From NCBI GenBank assembly GCA_903918195.1, contig CAIXDS010000394.1, positions 1-42,258 on the forward strand: DNA of 42,258 bases. The letters run 5' to 3'. This DNA is from an uncultured Acetobacteraceae bacterium. GTDB lineage: Bacteria; Pseudomonadota; Alphaproteobacteria; Acetobacterales; Acetobacteraceae. Positions 35,924 to 42,258 of this stretch are shown here, in pieces (position 1 is the stretch's first letter; every line of letters begins with the position of its first letter). A model generated the notes under the pieces. That model saw nothing but the letters and a program-made list of their open reading frames with translations, made no database searches and was not told where the DNA came from. Position numbers and translations under genes: made by a program.

Positions 35924-36660
35924 GTGCGGCGTATGGCGTTGGGTCGGCAGCGGGAGCGGCAGGCGTCGATGATGGTGACCTGGGCGAAGCAGCCGCGGTC
36001 GCCGGGGCATGTTTTCTACGACTTGCTGCAGGCTGAGCTGATGACCGCCGGGTTCGACGGCTTCGTGGAAGAGGAGTGCGCCCGCTACTACGCCGCCGGC
36101 CGTGGTCGCCCGTCGCTGCCGCCGGGGCGCTATTTCCGCATGCTGCTGGTGGGCTACTTCGAAGGCATCGACAGCGAGCGCGGCCTGGAGTGGCGCTGCG
36201 CTGACAGCCTGTCGCTGCGAGAGTTCCTGCGGCTCGGCGAGCGCGATCCGGTGCCGGACCATTCCTGGCTGAGCCGTACCCGCTCGCGTCTGCCGGTGGA
36301 ACTGCACGACCGCGTGTTCACCTGGGTGCTCAAGCGACTTGCCGAGCACGGCTTGATCAAAGGCGAGCGGATCGGCGTGGATGCCTCGACGATGGAAGCC
36401 AACGCGGCGCTGCGCACGATCGTGCGGCGCGATAGCGGCGAAGGCTATCGCGAGATGCTGACGCGCATGGCCAAGGAAAGCGGCATCGAGAGGCCGACGA
36501 CCGAGGACCTGATCCGGCGGGACCGCAAACGCAAGGATAAGACACTGTCGAACGCCGAGTGGCAGAGCCCGACCGACCCGGATGCGAAAAGATATTTTCG
36601 CCAAATTGAAAGACAGCCGCACGCATCTGGCCTACACGCCGGAACACGCCATGGAGGTCG
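35924..36660 (+). pseudogene. IS1182-like transposase, N-terminal and central part, fused to IS1380 fragment
   Basis: From GTG 35924 or ATG 35933 the frame encodes ARYYAAGRGRPSLPPGRYFR, MLLVGYFEGIDSERGLEWRC, LSLREFLRLGERDPVPDHSW and GERIGVDASTMEANAALRTI, with the first catalytic Asp in VDAST. After DPTDPDAK-like sequence near 36590 a small frameshift leads to IFAKLKDSRTHLAYTPEHAM. Homology ends at about 36660 at a junction with an inverted IS1380 fragment. The C-terminal half is gone here, while the other copy (7760-8500) keeps only that half. The two overlap in the KDGRTHLAYKPEHAM region. Confidence 0.8.
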
Positions 36661-36832
36661 ACCATGGCGTAGGTCATGCGCACCACCTCGCGCAGGGTCG
36701 GCGCATTTTCCCAGCGCGACACGGCCGGCTGCGAGCACAGATCATTGCCGCTGTCGGGCAGACGGCCGCAGGCCAGCTTGAAGGCAGGATCAGTGCGCAA
36801 GTGGTCGAGGTCGTCGGCATCCTCGTAGGCTC
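36655..36832 (-). pseudogene. IS1380-family transposase fragment, inverted
   Basis: The minus strand reads YEDADDLDHLRTDPAFKLAC, GRLPDSGNDLCSQPAVSRWE, then NAPTLREVVRMTYAMVDL. This is nearly the same as the corresponding part of the intact IS1380 transposase at 4634-5977, about residues 78-140. It is joined at TCGAC (36658-36662) to the IS1182-like relic. About 60 codons remain. Confidence 0.85.
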
Positions 36833-36882
36833 CAACTAACGAACTACCCCTCCGGTACGAGTTTTGCGACGAAACGTGAACA

Positions 36883-37235
36883 TCAGGCCGCTTTGGGGAA
36901 CGGCGTGGGCGGTGTCCGGAGCGGCCTCATCTCGTCATTGGTTGGCGCCGCGCTTTGGTCTGTGACCCAGACGTAGTCGCCGGTCAGGTTCACGTGCTCC
37001 CAGCCAAAGGGTGAGAGATATGCCAGGAGCTTGTCGGGGACCTCTTCCGTCAGGCGTAGGGTGGCGACGGCGCGCTCGAGGTATCGGGTGTTCCACAGGA
37101 TGATCGCGGTGACGACGAAGTTGAGGCCGGAAGCGCGATGCTGCTGGTTCTCGTAGGTGCGGTCGCGGATTTCGCCGAGCCGGTGAATGAAGACCGCCCG
37201 GGCCAAGCTGTTGGACGGAACGGCTTCGCCGAGTT
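36883..37235 (-). pseudogene. Tn3-family transposase, extreme C-terminal relic (third copy)
   Basis: About 117 codons: [20 protein letters not shown], then [20 protein letters not shown] and [18 protein letters not shown], before the stop at 36883. It is closer in style to the tnpA at 2-1243 than to the relic at 6168-6920, but differs from both. Upstream homology ends near GEAVPSN (about 37235), where the IS91-type element begins. No GGGG...ACGCTAAG terminal repeat was found on the distal side; an IS1380 fragment lies there instead. Confidence 0.82.
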
Positions 37236-37327
37236 GTGGCGGGTCAAGGCGTGGGTGAACTGGGGGGCTGTATTCCTTGGGTCGGCGGGCGGCGTCGCTC
37301 GCCGGAGCATCAACCGAGGGAGACCAC

Positions 37328-38172
37328 CCTGTCGCCACAGCGCACACTGATGATCGAGGCCATGATCCTGGCCGGCTTGTCCGAGGGGACACAGGAAGCC
37401 TACGTCCGGGCGGTGAGGCAACTGGCCGCGTACTACCGGCGCGCACCGGACCAGCTCAGCGAGGAAGAGGTGCGCCGCTACCTGCTCGACCTGCGCCAGC
37501 GGGGTGTTGCGCGCGGCACGTTCAAGATCGCCCGGTATGGGCTGCAGTTCTTCTTCTGCCGCACGCTCGGCCGGGTCTGGGCGTTGTTCGGGGGAAAAAA
37601 AGATCGGCTCGCCGCGGCAGAAGCGGCTGCCTGACTCGCTGGCGGACGATCAGGTCCGCCGCCTGCTGGGCGCCATCCGCAACCCGGTCCATCGGACCTG
37701 CTTCGCCCTGATGTATGCCTGCGGCCTGCGCATCAGCGAAGCCATCACGCTGGAAGTCACCGCCATCGACCGCGCCCGCCTGGTCCTGCGCATCATCGGC
37801 AAGGGGAACAAGGAGCGGCTGGTGCCGCTGCCGCAGCCCATTCTCGACGACCTCAGCCAGCTGTGGCGAACCCATCACAACCGCCGCTGGCTGTTTCCCA
37901 ATCGCCACGGTGACGCGCCGGTCAACCGACGCGTGTTGTGGAGCACCTTCGCCGAGGCCGCCGCGGCGGCGGGCATTCCGCCCGGTGTGGCGCCACATGC
38001 GCTGCGCCACTCCTATGCCACGCGGTTGATGGAGAACGGCGTGGACATGCGCGTCGTGCAGATCCTGCTCGGCCACGCCCGCATCGCCACGACGGCGATC
38101 TACACCCACCTGACCACGCCCACCCTGGCCTCGCTGCAGGGCTTGCTCGATCGCCTGATGACCGGCCTCTGA
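37328..38172 (+). pseudogene. IS91-associated tyrosine recombinase, frameshifted at an A7 run
   Basis: The first frame carries the SAM-like DNA-binding domain, with [20 protein letters not shown] and YLLDLRQRGVARGTFKIARY. At GGGGGAAAAAAAG (37589-37602) the frame shifts by one base into the catalytic domain: GLRISEAITLEVTAIDRARL (catalytic Arg), PHALRHSYATRLMENGVDMR (HxxR), LGHARIATTAIYTHL (His and nucleophile Tyr). All catalytic residues are present, so one single-base change explains the break, unless slippage at the A-run restores the product. Such integrases precede IS91-type HUH transposases and the next gene begins 12 bases after this stop. The beginning is uncertain: an ATG at 37350 is available. 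Confidence 0.78.
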
Positions 38173-38183
38173 AGGAGGCGGTC

Positions 38184-39254
38184 ATGATCGAGGTCGCCGA
38201 CGTGTTCCGCCGCTTCGCGGCGGACTACCTCAACGCGCACACCGCGTCGATGCCGCCATCGCACCGACGCGCCATCGAGGACATCCTTGACTGCCGCACC
38301 GCCGCCCTCGGCGGCCAGGTCTGGCGCTGCGATGCGTGCCATGCCGAGGTGTTCTCGTACCATTCGTGCGGCAATCGCAGCTGCCCCAAGTGCCACACCG
38401 CGCAGACCCAGGAATGGCTCGGACACCGGCAGGCGGAGATGCTGCCCGTGCCATACTTCCACATCACCGTCACTGTGCCGGCCGAGCTGCGCGCGGTGCC
38501 GCGGGCGCATCAGCGCGACGGCTACTCCGTGCTGATGCAGGCGACGGCCGGCGCGATCATCGAACTCGCCCGCGATCCGCACTTCGTCGGCGGCACCGTC
38601 GCCGTGCTGGCGGTGCTGCACACCTGGGACCAACAGCTCAACCTGCACCCGCACGTCCATTGCCTGGTCAGCGGCGGCGGTATCTCCGAGGACGGCACCA
38701 CTTGGCATCCGGCGCGCCGCACCTTCTTGCTGCCGGTCAAGGCGCTCGCCCGCAAGGTGCGCGGCAAGTTCCGCGCCCTGCTGCGGCAACGCTGTCCCGA
38801 CCTGATCGTGCCTGACGTGGTGTGGCACAAGGACTGGATTGCCCACGTCACCGCCTGGGGAAGCGGCGAACAGGCGGTGCTCGACTACCTCGCTCGCTAC
38901 GTTTTCCGCATCGCCATCACCAACGCCCGTATCGTCGGACTCGACAACGCCGGCGTCACCTTCGCTTACAGCAACCGCAAGACCGGCCGCCGGCGCACCT
39001 GCCGGCTCAGCGGCGAGGAGTTCATGCGCCGCTTCCTCCAGCACGTGCTGCCGCGCGGCTTTCACAAGGTCCGATACTTCGGCCTGTGGCATCCTGCCCA
39101 CCGCCAGGACGCCGCCCGGGTGCGGCAGATGCTGCAACTGCAGGCACCGCCGCCGGCCGTCCCGCCAGAGGACTTTGCGGTCCCGCCGCCCAACCCGACC
39201 GAGGCGGCCGCCGCGCCGCCGGTTGAGCCGAGCGGCAAGGTCGGCGGGAGGTGA
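38184..39254 (+). CDS. IS91-family HUH transposase
   Basis: A 356-residue rolling-circle-type transposase. The N-terminal zinc-binding region has CDACHAEVFSYHSCGNRSCP followed by KCHTAQTQEWL. The HUH motif is LNLHPHVHCLVSGGG, and the catalytic tyrosines are in VLDYLARYVFRIAI (Y-x3-Y). YFGLWHPAHRQDAARVRQML is typical of the C-terminal part; the last ~45 residues are Pro/Ala-rich. The ATG at 38184 is preceded by GAAGGAGG (38171-38178), a strong ribosome binding site. The length fits short IS91-type proteins and the gene looks intact, so transposition may still be possible. Paired with the recombinase upstream. Confidence 0.93.
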   Translation: MIEVADVFRRFAADYLNAHTASMPPSHRRAIEDILDCRTAALGGQVWRCDACHAEVFSYHSCGNRSCPKCHTAQTQEWLGHRQAEMLPVPYFHITVTVPAELRAVPRAHQRDGYSVLMQATAGAIIELARDPHFVGGTVAVLAVLHTWDQQLNLHPHVHCLVSGGGISEDGTTWHPARRTFLLPVKALARKVRGKFRALLRQRCPDLIVPDVVWHKDWIAHVTAWGSGEQAVLDYLARYVFRIAITNARIVGLDNAGVTFAYSNRKTGRRRTCRLSGEEFMRRFLQHVLPRGFHKVRYFGLWHPAHRQDAARVRQMLQLQAPPPAVPPEDFAVPPPNPTEAAAAPPVEPSGKVGGR

Positions 39255-39529
39255 CATGCCCATACCGATACCGAATCGTACTCGGCCGCGTCGGGGGAAG
39301 AGCGAAAATCAACCCTGCCCCGGAGTTTTACCCCGGTTACGGGTTGGCTCCACATCTTATTGAAAACGCTCATATCTCTGGCGGTCATCGGCGGGCCCAT
39401 TTCTGGACACCCGGGCGACCTGCCGGTGACACGGCCAGCACGAGGAATTACTGGCCGCAAGCGCCATCGACAACACACTGTTTAGAAAGCGTTTTTAGCG
39501 CCATCCGGCCTTGTGACCACTTTTTACCT
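39255..39529. other. Non-coding sequence right of the IS91-type element
   Basis: No gene recognised. It probably contains the right end of the IS91-type element and host or IS debris up to the palindrome. Confidence 0.35.
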
Positions 39530-39553
39530 GTTTATGCCGATATCGGCATAAAC
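39530..39553. repeat. Perfect 24-bp palindrome
   Basis: GTTTATGCCGAT is followed directly by its reverse complement ATCGGCATAAAC with no spacer. A symmetric 24-bp site of this kind suits a dimeric DNA-binding protein or a tyrosine-recombinase core site. It lies between the IS91-type element and the IS630 relic. Function is not established. Confidence 0.75.
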
Positions 39554-39579
39554 CCGTATCCTGAACCTACCCCCATTTG

Positions 39580-39725
39580 CCCGACCCGCGGTGTCGGCGC
39601 CGCCATCATCATACCAGCCGCCAATATCGAAGCAATGAATGAGCATCTCGCCGAGATCAGCAGTCAGGTGACGCCCGGCGCGCATGCGGCGTTGATCTTC
39701 GACGGCGCCGGTTGGCAATGTCCAA
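39580..39725 (+). pseudogene. IS630-family transposase fragment
   Basis: The plus-strand frame reads IIIPAANIEAMNEHLAEISS and QVTPGAHAALIFDGAGWQ, the region around the second catalytic Asp of the IS630 DDE domain (consensus of the type ...LLDQAGWH). About 48 codons survive. The following PELNP-ENIW block is missing. Confidence 0.6.
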
Positions 39726-39791
39726 GCCGTGCATTGGTGCAGCGGTCTTGCCGGAGACCGGCGTTGCCCTGGCTGGGACTTCATTGGAAGA

Positions 39792-42258
39792 TTACTGCCA
39801 CTCGATTGGCAGATGGCTCATCATCCAATCGACCGTGGTGCTGGCGATACCGGTGACGGTAACGGAGACGCCGCCGTTGGTGGTGTCCGCCGCAATGGCT
39901 GGATTCGCGAGACTGGCCAGTGTGCCGGTGCCAACCAGTTTCGTGATCGTCGGTGCGTTGAGGATCGTCGTGGCGCTGTTGCTGGCCCCTTTGGCGACCA
40001 CGAGATTGTCAATCCTCCACACCGCTACGTCCGCCACCTCGCCCCGGCCCTTGGCGCCGACATAGAGCGACGGGAAAATGGAAGAAGAGTTGGCCTGCAT
40101 GTTCAGCGTATTGCCGCTCGCTGGCGTGGCGCCGTCGGCGGTCATACGCACGCCGGTTGTCGATGTCGTTGTCGCATAGAGAGCGTTGAGGAAGCGCACC
40201 TGTCCGTCGCCCACGGCCGCAAACTGAGCGTGCGCGTAAACGGCGCCTTCTACCCCGTGGTCGTGCGAATAATTCCCCAGAGCGATCCCCTCGGCGGCCG
40301 ATGCCGTTGTGTTGCTGCCGAACGAGAAGGAATCGGTGCCCGTCGCATAGGCGCCATCCCCCCCCGCCGCCGCATTCGCGCCGAAAGCGGTGTTGGTTGA
40401 GCCGGATATTATACCCGCTGCCAACGGGACATTGACAAAGTCGTTTGTGGCGGCGACTGTATATGGAATACTATAGAGCGTGTCGTAGCTGATACCAGCC
40501 ACGTGGATCGGCCCGACTGGGTTACTGGTCTCGATCAGGTATTTCGTCTGGGACTTGCCGTAAAATTGAATGCCATTGAAAATCTGTCCTTTTGTGCTTA
40601 TCAATAAAATATCCGAGTACAGACCGGCGCCGGCCTGGCTGTTTCCTGCAAATCTACTATTAGCAACAGTTGTTAGGTTAGTAGTGTATGGGTTGTTTGA
40701 AACAAACGCGAGGCCGTTCTGTTGGTTGCTGTCAAATGACATGTTCTGAAGGGTTGCCGGTTGACCGCCTATATTATAGATATAAACGCCAATCTGATTT
40801 CCATAAATAGCGCCCTCGTCAACTCGAAAGTTACCAGAATTATTCAGGTACAATCCATATCCCACATTTGAGCCGATCTGTATCTGGTCAAACTGATGAT
40901 CTCCACTGTTGTAAACGGTAAGACCATTACCACCATTGTGTACCGATGTTAGGTTTCGTGCCCAGACTTCATTGCGGTCAAACCCGATATAGATGCCATC
41001 TCCAGCGGCATTGTTGACAATGACGTTGTCCAGGTTGAGGCCGAGGCCATAAGTCTGGTAGTCAAATCTGATCGTGGTGCCGGATGGAACATCGCCCAGG
41101 ACGCTGGCACTGATCGTGACGGAACCGGAGCCGACAGCGGTAACGGTCGCGCCGCCTGGGATGTTCGTGCCGCTCACCAAATAGCCGACCTGCACGCCAG
41201 TCGCAGGAACTGATGCGAACGACAGCGTGTTGCCAGAAGGGGAGTCCGCGCTGGTGGTCAACAGCGCCCCGCCGTCGGTTGCCACCAGTGCCCGGCCGGA
41301 CGTATTGGACCAGTTTGACCCGCGAATTGTCATGTCGCGCAGCCACGGATTCCCGCCGGAGGACGTTGGCGGTATCGTCAGAAAGTCCGCGTTGGCGCCG
41401 GCGGCCAGCGCCAGTATTGTCCCGTACATGCTGTCGCCACGCACGTCCCATGGCGTGGCAGGCAGCGTTATAGGAGCCGAAATGAATAACCCGGCGGGAA
41501 TACGTCCACGGCGCCCACTGCTACTGACGGCGTTCCAGAATGCCGTGAGGGCCACGGAATTGTCCGCTAAGGCCGACCTCGCGCCAAACCAGGCGGCGTT
41601 GTAGTCGGCGTTGCCGGTGTCACGCAGCCATCGTCCGGCGCCGACGTTGCCGGTTTGGTTGACTGCCAGCGCATTGTCTGCGGGCGCCGTGCTGGTTGGA
41701 GAGCACTGGAACAGGCCGCCGCCGCCGTCGCCCGCCACCGCGTATGCCTGCACGTAAACCGCACTCGTCGCCGACATGCAGGCATAGGATTGCAGCGCCG
41801 CAATGGACGCGACGGATGGCAGGATTGGCTGCGCCCCTGACAGGTTGGCGCCGCTGACCGTGCCACCGGTGATCGCCACCGAGGTGGCGGATTGCGTGGC
41901 AATGGAGCCGAGGCCGAGGTTCGTCCGGGCCGCGGCTGCACTGGCAAGATCGGACAGGTTGTTCGCGGTCCGCGCAGCGCCGGTAATGCGGCTGTCGTTG
42001 CCCTGCGCCGCGGTGTTCGCCGCGGTGCCGTAGGTAACGCTGATCGCGCCGGATGTGTTGCTGATCGTCGTGCCGTCCGGCCTGACGCCGCCGAGGGCCG
42101 AGGACGTGGCGGCCGGCAGCGTGTATGCGCCCGGGTTCGCGCTGATCGTGCCGCTGTTGCAGGTGATATTCGCCCCGCACGCCACCGCTCCGGTGAAGCC
42201 GCCAAGCGATGTCACGCCGCTGTTGCTGATCGTGCCGCCGCTTTCCGTCAGACCGGCC
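39792..42258 (-). CDS. Phage tail-fibre/spike-like protein with beta-helix, 5' end outside window
   Basis: At least 822 residues; the minus-strand frame is open to the window's right edge, so the start is not seen (an internal GTG lies at 42215). The N-terminal part shows tail-fibre-like repeats (GNDSRITGAARTANNLSDLA, AAAARTNLGLGSIA). The middle shows a right-handed parallel beta-helix pattern of the pectate-lyase/tailspike kind: DVRGDSMYGTILALAAGANA, then YGLGLNLDNVIVNNAAGDGI and NVGYGLYLNNSGNFRVDEGA. The C-terminal part has YadA-head-like runs (GAYATGTDSFSFGSNTTASA) and ends GIASTTVDWMMSHLPIEWQ. It could be a prophage tail spike that degrades a capsule, or a secreted surface protein. The A+T-rich middle (about 40500-41050) contrasts with the ends. 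Confidence 0.75.
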   Translation of the reverse strand, partial: AGLTESGGTISNSGVTSLGGFTGAVACGANITCNSGTISANPGAYTLPAATSSALGGVRPDGTTISNTSGAISVTYGTAANTAAQGNDSRITGAARTANNLSDLASAAAARTNLGLGSIATQSATSVAITGGTVSGANLSGAQPILPSVASIAALQSYACMSATSAVYVQAYAVAGDGGGGLFQCSPTSTAPADNALAVNQTGNVGAGRWLRDTGNADYNAAWFGARSALADNSVALTAFWNAVSSSGRRGRIPAGLFISAPITLPATPWDVRGDSMYGTILALAAGANADFLTIPPTSSGGNPWLRDMTIRGSNWSNTSGRALVATDGGALLTTSADSPSGNTLSFASVPATGVQVGYLVSGTNIPGGATVTAVGSGSVTISASVLGDVPSGTTIRFDYQTYGLGLNLDNVIVNNAAGDGIYIGFDRNEVWARNLTSVHNGGNGLTVYNSGDHQFDQIQIGSNVGYGLYLNNSGNFRVDEGAIYGNQIGVYIYNIGGQPATLQNMSFDSNQQNGLAFVSNNPYTTNLTTVANSRFAGNSQAGAGLYSDILLISTKGQIFNGIQFYGKSQTKYLIETSNPVGPIHVAGISYDTLYSIPYTVAATNDFVNVPLAAGIISGSTNTAFGANAAAGGDGAYATGTDSFSFGSNTTASAAEGIALGNYSHDHGVEGAVYAHAQFAAVGDGQVRFLNALYATTTSTTGVRMTADGATPASGNTLNMQANSSSIFPSLYVGAKGRGEVADVAVWRIDNLVVAKGASNSATTILNAPTITKLVGTGTLASLANPAIAADTTNGGVSVTVTGIASTTVDWMMSHLPIEWQ

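Noticed and set aside
35018..36622. 534-codon minus-strand open frame across the hydratase-like gene and IS1182-like relic
   Set aside because: It spans two unrelated plus-strand genes and their gap, and resembles nothing; antisense shadow.
37589..37602. Programmed -1 ribosomal frameshift in the IS91 recombinase
   Set aside because: The second half lies in the +1 frame relative to the first, so a -1 slip on A7 would not produce the product; only a +1 event or loss of one base would.
38100..39263. 387-codon minus-strand frame opposite the IS91 transposase
   Set aside because: Antisense to a transposase with clear HUH and zinc motifs; no domain in the antisense frame.
1..42258. CRISPR arrays, rRNA and tRNA genes
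   Set aside because: No regularly spaced short repeats and no tRNA- or rRNA-like conserved stretches were seen by eye; a covariance-model scan was not possible.

Overview
The window is G+C-rich DNA with the gene style of an alphaproteobacterium. The protein families and the insertion-sequence repertoire point to the Rhodospirillales/Acetobacteraceae; this is an inference from family resemblance, not a database result. It reads as a glycan-biosynthesis island embedded in transposon debris. No rRNA, tRNA or CRISPR array was recognised.

Left flank (1-9560). The 3' half of a Tn3-family transposase ends in a complete 38-bp terminal repeat that sits inside a truncated IS1634-type transposase gene. 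It is followed by the 5' part of a group II intron with a cut-off maturase, a UDP-xylose-forming decarboxylase gene (2638-3600), relics of IS3 and IS66, an apparently complete IS1380 transposase, a second and different Tn3 tnpA relic, and broken IS110, IS1182-like and IS701/IS4-like transposases.

Centre (9857-17288). cysD and a cysN-cysC fusion form an overlapping pair that makes PAPS, the sulfate donor. A three-gene minus-strand unit (sulfotransferase, DUF6473-like protein, alpha/beta-hydrolase-like protein) follows and is visibly richer in A+T. After an IS21 relic comes a GDP-mannose-forming manC/algA-type gene and an IS66 relic.

Main glycan operon (34980 down to 17659, minus strand). Order of transcription: inositol-monophosphatase-family phosphatase, Gfo/Idh/MocA oxidoreductase, DUF4214 protein, large GT4 glycosyltransferase, D-2-hydroxyacid dehydrogenase, CMP-sugar (acylneuraminate-type) cytidylyltransferase, a second sulfotransferase, a small beta-rich protein, a GT4-DUF115 fusion, and a 1714-residue protein with two GT4 units separated by three tandem ~96-residue repeats. 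Several genes overlap or nearly touch. Taken together the locus could supply UDP-xylose, GDP-mannose, a CMP-activated acidic sugar and PAPS, and it encodes glycosyltransferases and sulfotransferases to use them. A sulfated surface polysaccharide or glycoprotein glycan is the simplest reading. A divergent fumarylacetoacetase-family gene closes this block on the plus strand (35021-35806).

Right flank (35924-42258). Another IS1182-like relic is fused to an inverted IS1380 fragment, followed by a third Tn3 tnpA relic and an IS91-type element (frameshifted tyrosine recombinase plus intact HUH transposase). Then come a perfect 24-bp palindrome, an IS630 relic, and the 3' part of a phage tail-fibre/spike-like gene running off the window.
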